A stretch of DNA of 64,000 nt, from positions 186,001-250,000 of the forward strand of contig VZSF01007679.1 in NCBI GenBank assembly GCA_013398295.1. The letters are read 5' to 3'. The notes under the pieces were generated by a model, which saw only the letters and a program-made list of their open reading frames with translations, searched no databases and was not told where the DNA came from. The position numbers and the translations under genes are program-made. Source of the DNA: Chionis minor (lineage: Eukaryota; Chordata; Aves; Charadriiformes; Chionididae). The stretch's first letter is position 1, and every line of letters begins with the position of its first letter. Shown one piece after another: positions 63,438 through 64,000 of this stretch.

Positions 63438-63702
63438 ATTTGACAAGACCAGAGGAAATAGGCATATGCTGAAACCCAAGAGATTCCCTCTGAATATCAG
63501 GAAACACTTTACTCTGAGGGTCACTGAACGCTGGCACAGGTTGCCCAAGAAGATTGTGGGGTATCCATCTTTGGAGATATGCAAAAGCTGTAGGGACATG
63601 GCCCTGGGCCACCAGCTGTAGGTGGTCCTGCTTGAGCAGGGGGGTTGGACAGGATGACCTCCAGAGGCCCCATCCAACCTCAACCATTCCATGGTTCTGA
63701 GA
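63438..63702 (+). mobile_element. CR1 LINE fragment E, old 3' end
   Basis: Matches the end of CR1 ORF2 and its 3' UTR: TTTACTCTGAGGGTCACTGA, GGCACAGGTTGCCCAAGAAG, GCAGGGGGGTTGGACAGGAT, CTCCAGAGGCCCCATCCAAC and CAACCATTCCATGGTTCTGA. The coding part has stops and indels. The tail differs from copies A-D, so it belongs to another, older CR1 subfamily. Confidence 0.88.
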
Positions 63703-64000
63703 TAAGGAATACATAGCTAATAGCAACAGCACAGTCTATCGTATGCATATGGGGCATAGAGTCCTGGTGTGGTATATCGATGCATTCTTATTGCAAAGTA
63801 TAACCTATTTTTTGCTGAGCAATAAAGAATTATTTAGTCACATAGAGCAAATGCTAGTTTATTTATCTTTTAGAGAAGATATCCACACTGGTTTTACTTA
63901 TCTATTTCTGAATACATTTTCATTTTTCGAAGCCTTTTAAGCTGTTCAAATATTTTAGTGAAGAGTAACTGTGTAATGGTTCAAGAGAAGAAATGCTCAA

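Noticed and set aside
1..64000. CRISPR array, operon, phage or plasmid features
   Set aside because: No regularly spaced direct repeats, no closely packed genes and no ribosome-binding sites; the repeats are avian retroelements.

Overview
This window looks like non-coding nuclear DNA from a bird. CR1 LINE fragments are the main recognisable repeats. Several carry the typical avian CR1 3' ends with short 8-bp tail repeats. There are also LTRs that I recognise as avian endogenous retrovirus (ERVL-like) types, and the rest is AT-rich unique sequence. There are no operons, no bacterial-style gene spacing, and no host protein-coding gene I can name. The species cannot be told from the sequence.

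Layout. 1-1494 is unique sequence. 1495-3226 is a CR1 fragment split by a complete 1147-bp solo LTR on the minus strand, flanked by a perfect 5-bp duplication. 4530-5801 is a second, frameshifted CR1. 7529-7589 is a TA-rich microsatellite, followed by the longest open frame outside repeats (about 7696-8235), whose identity I do not know. 15.7-17.4 kb holds simple repeats, a perfect 13-bp-arm hairpin and a 17-bp GC-rich minisatellite. 21.2-23.2 kb holds two old LINE relics, one CR1-like and one L2-like. 24636-25340 shows two assembly defects: a poly-T tract with an N, and a 24-base match to the Illumina universal adapter followed by an N. 29222-31378 is a head-to-head pair of CR1s; the minus-strand copy still has 375 codons open. 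ERVL-like LTRs lie at about 34430-34970 (+), 42582-43073 (+) and 59609-60142 (-). 49906-49958 contains two perfect hairpins in a row. 55.5-56.2 kb is a GC-rich island with a (CCCCTT)n tract. 63438-63702 is a last, old CR1 3' end.

How the parts relate. Apart from possible undiscovered exons, the window is a record of successive insertions: old L2 and CR1 copies, then CR1s that decayed, then an LTR landing inside one of them, and one comparatively well preserved CR1. Most open reading frames are remnants of CR1 reverse transcriptase, shadows of it, artefacts of LTRs, or products of the minisatellite. I found no convincing new biological system. The most actionable observation is the adapter sequence embedded in the assembly. 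The most interesting biological leads are the nested insertion, the inverted CR1 pair, the minisatellite, and a few protein-like open frames that need a database search.
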